Positions 60,013-64,000 of a stretch of 64,000 bases of DNA are shown piece after piece. Numbering within the stretch: position 1 is the stretch's first letter; every line of letters begins with the position of its first letter. A program made the position numbers and the translations under genes. The stretch is from VBAU01 sp036005185 (GTDB lineage Bacteria; Bacteroidota; Bacteroidia; Chitinophagales; Chitinophagaceae), in contig DASYQS010000046.1 of the NCBI GenBank assembly GCA_036005185.1, positions 57,153 to 121,152 on the forward strand. The letters run 5' to 3'. A model generated the notes under the pieces. It had not been told where the DNA came from. It saw only the letters and a program-made list of their open reading frames with translations, and did no database searches.

Positions 60013-61866
60013 ATGTATAGAAGATATTTTTTAGTATTAGTGGCGCTCGTAAATATTGTCCAGGCGTTTGCTCAAAACCCTTTCAAACATTGGACTGATG
60101 CTATTGAAATAAGATATAATAGCAAACAACCTGTAATCAACTATATTTTAACTATTGATTCAACCGATACATCTTATTACGAAGTTGAAATGAATATTCG
60201 GAATATAGTTGACACGTTTCATGTTGCTATGGCTGCTCATCCCGAGTATGATGACCGTTATTGGAGGTTTGTTGAGAACTTTTATGTTGTTTCAAAACTT
60301 GGGAAAGGAAACATATTACGTGAGGACAGCGCCTTATGGAAAATCACAATCAGCGGAGGTGAAGCTTCATTGCACTATCGCATTCACCTTCCAGTGTTGC
60401 AGGACGCAATTCGATCCTCATGGAAAGCATTTCTTACACCAACAGGTGGGCTTGTTGGCGGGCCACATTCATTTATGTATTTGGTGGGTGAAACGCTTGC
60501 ACCTTCTTATGTTACACTAAAGATTCCTGGTTCATGGAAGGCGGTAACAGGATTGCAATCCACATCTGATCCCAATACATTTTTTGCATCTTCAGTTTTC
60601 GTTTTAATGGACGATCCAATTTTTATAGGAGAGTTTAAAAGCTGGTCTTTTAAAGTAAATGAAGTGCCGCATCGTGTAACATATTGGCCATTGAAAAGTG
60701 CAATAAGCTTTGATTCGGTCAAGTTAGTTTCATCCATTCAAAAATTAGTCGAGCAAACGTCATTGCTTTTTGGAAGACTGCCATATCGGGAATATTCTTT
60801 TATGCTGCAAGATGGGGCTGTTGGTTCATTAGAACATAATAATTCGGTTACCGTAGGTGCGCCGGCTTCGCAGCTTGCGAATGATGTGAACGGGATTCTT
60901 TTTGAAATAGCGCATGAGTATTTTCATACATGGAATTTGATGCGGATTCACACTGCTGAATATGGAGATGTGAGCTACAAAACTCCACCGCTTTCAAAAG
61001 GCCTATGGTTTAGTGAAGGGCTCACTATATTTTATGCCGACCTCTTGATGCGGAGAGCGGGATTGCCGGTTTTTGACTCAACAAGGGTCAAGCATCTTGA
61101 AACATTGATCAGAAGATATTTTTCATCTCCGGCGTATTTAAAATTTTCCGCTGAAAAAATAAGCCTTGCCTCCTACGGTCCCATTGGTATGCTTGGTGAT
61201 TATTCAGGAAGCACTCATCTGCAAGGAGAAGTTTTAGGATCAATGTTTGATTTAATAATTCGGTCTGAATCGAATGGAAGGCTTTCGATGGATGATGTGA
61301 TGAGAAGGATGATGGAAAAATTTAGTGGAGAAAAAGGTTTTTCATCAAAAGACATTGAACAAGCTATTCATGATGTTTGTGGCTACAATGCTCATCAATT
61401 TTTTGTTGATCATGTTTACGGGAGCAAACAAATTGATTTTAATAAATACTTGAAACTGATCGGTCTTGAAATGAGTATAGTGTGGAAAGAAGGATCGTCT
61501 GCCGATGGAACAGCTATTCCGGATTTAAGAGTTTATCCCTGGCAAGCGCCAAACGAAAACGTTATCAGAGTTGGTATAACCAATCCTGGCAGCTGCTGGG
61601 CAAAGGCTGGCCTGCATACCGGTGATGTGATAAGAACAGTAAATGGAACAACGATAAAGCAGGCAAGGGAATTTCGACAGCTTTTAAGAAATGTAAAGCT
61701 TGGTGACACAGTGGTGGTTGAAGTACAGCGAGGGGCAAGCGCATTCAAAGCAAATGTTTTAATTACAAGCTATCAGCAGCCTGAAGTTCATGTGAAAGAA
61801 TTACTTCAACCTACAGAAAAACAGAAAAGGCTATTGAATCAGTGGGTAAATGGCAAAACTCTCTAA
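60013..61866 (+). CDS. M61 family aminopeptidase with PDZ domain
   Basis: 617 residues with a signal peptide (MYRRYFLVLVALVNIVQAFAQ). N-terminal beta domain, central zinc peptidase with HEYFHTWN (His301-Glu302-x2-His305) and the third ligand Glu in GLWFSEGLTIFYADL, then a C-terminal PDZ (SCWAKAGLHTGDVIRTVNG, ~530-600). This is the M61 glycyl-aminopeptidase-like layout common in Bacteroidota; it should trim peptides in the periplasm. ATG 60013 is used, since the longer frame from 59956 puts 19 residues before the signal peptide. Confidence 0.9.
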   Translation: MYRRYFLVLVALVNIVQAFAQNPFKHWTDAIEIRYNSKQPVINYILTIDSTDTSYYEVEMNIRNIVDTFHVAMAAHPEYDDRYWRFVENFYVVSKLGKGNILREDSALWKITISGGEASLHYRIHLPVLQDAIRSSWKAFLTPTGGLVGGPHSFMYLVGETLAPSYVTLKIPGSWKAVTGLQSTSDPNTFFASSVFVLMDDPIFIGEFKSWSFKVNEVPHRVTYWPLKSAISFDSVKLVSSIQKLVEQTSLLFGRLPYREYSFMLQDGAVGSLEHNNSVTVGAPASQLANDVNGILFEIAHEYFHTWNLMRIHTAEYGDVSYKTPPLSKGLWFSEGLTIFYADLLMRRAGLPVFDSTRVKHLETLIRRYFSSPAYLKFSAEKISLASYGPIGMLGDYSGSTHLQGEVLGSMFDLIIRSESNGRLSMDDVMRRMMEKFSGEKGFSSKDIEQAIHDVCGYNAHQFFVDHVYGSKQIDFNKYLKLIGLEMSIVWKEGSSADGTAIPDLRVYPWQAPNENVIRVGITNPGSCWAKAGLHTGDVIRTVNGTTIKQAREFRQLLRNVKLGDTVVVEVQRGASAFKANVLITSYQQPEVHVKELLQPTEKQKRLLNQWVNGKTL

Positions 61867-61868
61867 AG

Positions 61869-62717
61869 CTATTTCAATACTCTGTCGAAAAAATCTTTCA
61901 TATCATTCCATGATGCTGTATCTGCAGCGCCATTATATCTAATTGGTATATTAAATTTTTCTCCTACAGCCGTTGCATTCGGATTAGTAAATGCATGCAC
62001 GGCGTGCGGATAGTCTTTAACGCTATAGTCGGCCCCAATAGAATCCATTTGCTTTTTGAATTGCGCCACTTCCTCTGGCTTTACCCAGGGATCATCGGCT
62101 CCATGGCAAACCAAAATCTTTGCCCTCAATAAATTTTTATTTGCGGGAGTTCCAATCAGGTTTCCATGAAAGCTTACAACACCTTTCAAATTTTCACCCA
62201 ATCTTGCCATATTTAAAACTATAGCGCCACCAAAACAATAGCCAATTGCTGCAATATTATTTGTATCAACTTGACTATATGTTTTTAATTTATTCAGAGC
62301 TGCATCAAATCTTGCTTTTGCCATTTGCGTGTTTCCATAAATAAGACCTGACAATTTTCCGGCATCGGTTGGATTATCGGCAGTTTTCCCATTACCATAT
62401 AGATCAAGAGCCATCGCTATATAACCAAGCTCGGCCAGTTTCCTTGCTCGCATTTTCGGGTAATCATTTAACCCCCACCATTCATGTATAACTAATACAG
62501 CAGGGCGTTTACCTTCTTTATTGGAATCATACACAACATAGCCGTTCATGGTAGTACTATCGCCGGTATATGTTACATTTTCTTCTTTAAGGTTTGGTGA
62601 CCTAGCTGTTTCTTTTACAGTTGAATCAGCCGTTGTAGAAGGTGTTGAAGGTTGATTATTACATGCAGCGAGAAGCGCTGTTGTAATAATAAACAAAAAA
62701 GCTTTTCTCTGTTTCAT
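61869..62717 (-). CDS. Dienelactone hydrolase family lipoprotein
   Basis: 282 residues from ATG 62717: leader MKQRKAFLFIITTALLAAC with lipobox, a Thr/Ser-rich spacer, then a DLH-type alpha/beta hydrolase with HEWWGLNDY (Glu), nucleophile Cys in IGYCFGGAIVL, Asp in GADDPWV and His in YPHAVHAF. Cys as nucleophile is typical of dienelactone hydrolases. Substrate unknown; surface or periplasmic location implied. Convergent to the M61 gene, 2 bp apart. The longer frame (from 62783) lacks an N-terminal signal. Confidence 0.88.
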   Translation of the reverse strand: MKQRKAFLFIITTALLAACNNQPSTPSTTADSTVKETARSPNLKEENVTYTGDSTTMNGYVVYDSNKEGKRPAVLVIHEWWGLNDYPKMRARKLAELGYIAMALDLYGNGKTADNPTDAGKLSGLIYGNTQMAKARFDAALNKLKTYSQVDTNNIAAIGYCFGGAIVLNMARLGENLKGVVSFHGNLIGTPANKNLLRAKILVCHGADDPWVKPEEVAQFKKQMDSIGADYSVKDYPHAVHAFTNPNATAVGEKFNIPIRYNGAADTASWNDMKDFFDRVLK

Positions 62718-62900
62718 GATTAGAGGTTTACAAAATGCAATTTCACAAAAACTTTGCCGCGGTTCAAAACTATTTTCGGACATTTTTGCCCGATAAAGAC
62801 AGCCGATAATAAAGAACCGATGTAATTGGGCAAATCGAATAAAACAACCTTGAAGTTGCTTAAAATGAAAATGATTTTTTACTTTAGAGAATCGGTGAGC

Positions 62901-63227
62901 ATGAAAATAGCTTTGTCTATATCATTAATTCTTGTTTTTACTTTTGCACAGTACGGCATTATTCTCTCCTATGTATATTGTAAATGGAAGTCAGAGATAA
63001 AAGCGACGACTTGTGATTGCGAAAAAAAGCTTGTCACCGATACAAAAAATTCCGACCACTCTGCTCAGCTGATTCTAAAGGACAAATCCCAAGATCCGTA
63101 TATAAAAACTGATCTAATCCATATCAACAAGTTTTCAAATCAAATGAACAGTTGCTTTGTCAACAACATTTCTTTACTCGCTCAAGGATTTGAATCATCC
63201 GTTCTTCGCCCTCCTGCAATTGTTTAA
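62901..63227 (+). CDS. Small membrane-anchored protein, unknown
   Basis: 108 residues from ATG 62901: one N-terminal helix (MKIALSISLILVFTFAQYGII), then a short exposed domain with a CDCEKKL motif and polar tail ending SSVLRPPAIV. Alternative starts are ATG 62865 and 62871; the frame also opens at TTG 62826. Small genes of this kind (helix, Cys motif, 'K.....') occur near TonB and metal-related genes in Bacteroidota, but no function is known to me. It precedes the thioredoxin-fold lipoprotein gene by 76 bp and could be co-transcribed. Confidence 0.55.
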   Translation: MKIALSISLILVFTFAQYGIILSYVYCKWKSEIKATTCDCEKKLVTDTKNSDHSAQLILKDKSQDPYIKTDLIHINKFSNQMNSCFVNNISLLAQGFESSVLRPPAIV

Positions 63228-63303
63228 TTGCCTAATTCAATGATCTCTCGTAGGCCTTGGCTCTACGGGCATTCTCACATTTTTAAATCATCAATTAATT
63301 AAT

Positions 63304-64000
63304 TATGAAAAATAATTTCATACATATCATCATTCTATCCTTATTATTATCGTCATGCGGAACTATGCAGCTAGCCGTTAATACTCCAATCGTCAATCAA
63401 AGAGCAAAAGATGCGAAGGGTACGGAAATGCTGCTGGGTCATTGCTCAAGATCATGCTTGTATGAATCGCCATATAAAGAATGGTTTAAAAAAAATTATG
63501 CAGACTATACGGTTGATTCAATTGCTGCTGATCAGCTAAAAGTTTTATTGGCAGACAAGACAATTATTGTATTCATGGGAACATGGTGTGGCGATTCGCG
63601 GCGTGAAGTGCCAAGATTAATTAAGATACTTGATTATTGCCATGTTCCTGATGAACAGCTTAAGCTCATCATGCTCGATTATCAAGATGGAGCTTACAAA
63701 CAGAGCCCACAACACGAAGAAAAAGGCAAGCAAATTTTTCGAGTTCCTAATTTAATTATAATGTCGGGCAACAAAGAAATAAGCCGCATTGTTGAATCAC
63801 CTCGAAAAACCATGGAGAAAGATCTGCTTGATATATTGGCTTCAAAGGATTATCAGCCAAATTATGCTGCCGGGAAATGGTTTTTTGAAAAGCTGGAGAA
63901 AGCTAGTTTAAAAAAATTATATAAGGATAGTGCAATGATCACTCAGAAAATAAAACCGCAATTAAAGAATGCTGCCGAGCTAAGCAGCATAGGGTATGTG
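63304..64000 (+). CDS. Thioredoxin-fold lipoprotein, N-terminal part (cut by window edge)
   Basis: Open for 232 codons from ATG 63304 to the window edge. Leader MKNNFIHIIILSLLLSSC has a lipobox. The thioredoxin-like core is read from DKTIIVFMGTWCGDSRREVP (one Cys, WCGDSR in place of CxxC), DYQDG and the cis-Pro-like FRVPNLIIM. A single-Cys active site suggests a peroxiredoxin-like or non-redox role rather than a disulphide reductase. An early CSRSC pair (GHCSRSCLYE) may bind metal. The C-terminal helical part is incomplete. Confidence 0.7.

Noticed and set aside
1..64000. tRNA, rRNA or insertion sequence genes
   Set aside because: No T-arm/anticodon patterns, rRNA-like stretches or transposase motifs were noticed by eye; a tRNA scan would settle the point.

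Overview
The window looks like a chromosome segment of a Bacteroidota bacterium, most likely of the Chitinophagaceae type. Supporting signs are two SusC/SusD pairs, SGLT-type sugar uptake, a Nudix-type AraR, DUF4403, TAnnTTTG-like promoter boxes, few Shine-Dalgarno sequences and low GC. No rRNA, tRNA, CRISPR array, transposase or phage structural gene was seen.

Layout. 1-5.7 kb: the start of argS (cut by the window edge), a GtrA-type membrane protein, a DUF4403 lipoprotein, two VOC proteins, an AraC-type regulator and a YdeI-type protein. 5.8-11.4 kb: seven co-directional minus-strand genes pairing two leaderless peptidoglycan hydrolases (a PG-binding/CHAP protein and a GH24 lysozyme) with two multi-pass membrane proteins, an outer-membrane-like protein, a small unknown protein and an HExxE-motif protein. 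This cluster has no phage genes and is one of the two best candidates for an undescribed system. 12-14.5 kb: dnaK with a clear terminator, then a gap that appears to encode a free-standing small RNA (direct-repeat operator, -7 box, 18-bp stem, terminator). This is the other best candidate. 14.5-25.6 kb: small proteins and a signalling hub of four histidine kinases plus a lone receiver, including a 2054-residue kinase with about eleven HAMP units, and no DNA-binding output domain anywhere.

25.6-54.5 kb: a pectin/arabinan utilisation region. Minus-strand SGLT symporter and LacI regulator face a plus-strand SusC-SusD-PL1-CE12-CE8-GH43-HAD series. Then follow AraR and araB-araD-galM-GH127-araA, and after that rhaM-SDR and a second SusC-SusD pair. 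Together they would bind pectic glycans at the surface, cut and de-esterify them, release L-arabinose, import it and convert it to D-xylulose-5-phosphate. A 241-bp insertion between 10-bp direct repeats separates araB from araD, and a decayed copy of the SDR 3' end lies behind the second susD.

54.5-64 kb: mixed housekeeping and accessory genes. These are an esterase, a frameshifted Fer4_19 ferredoxin-like gene, DUF3574, a 2-oxoacid dehydrogenase E2, cinA, an M61 peptidase, a dienelactone hydrolase family lipoprotein, a small membrane protein and a thioredoxin-fold lipoprotein cut by the right edge.

All family assignments come from reading motifs by eye; no database search was run.
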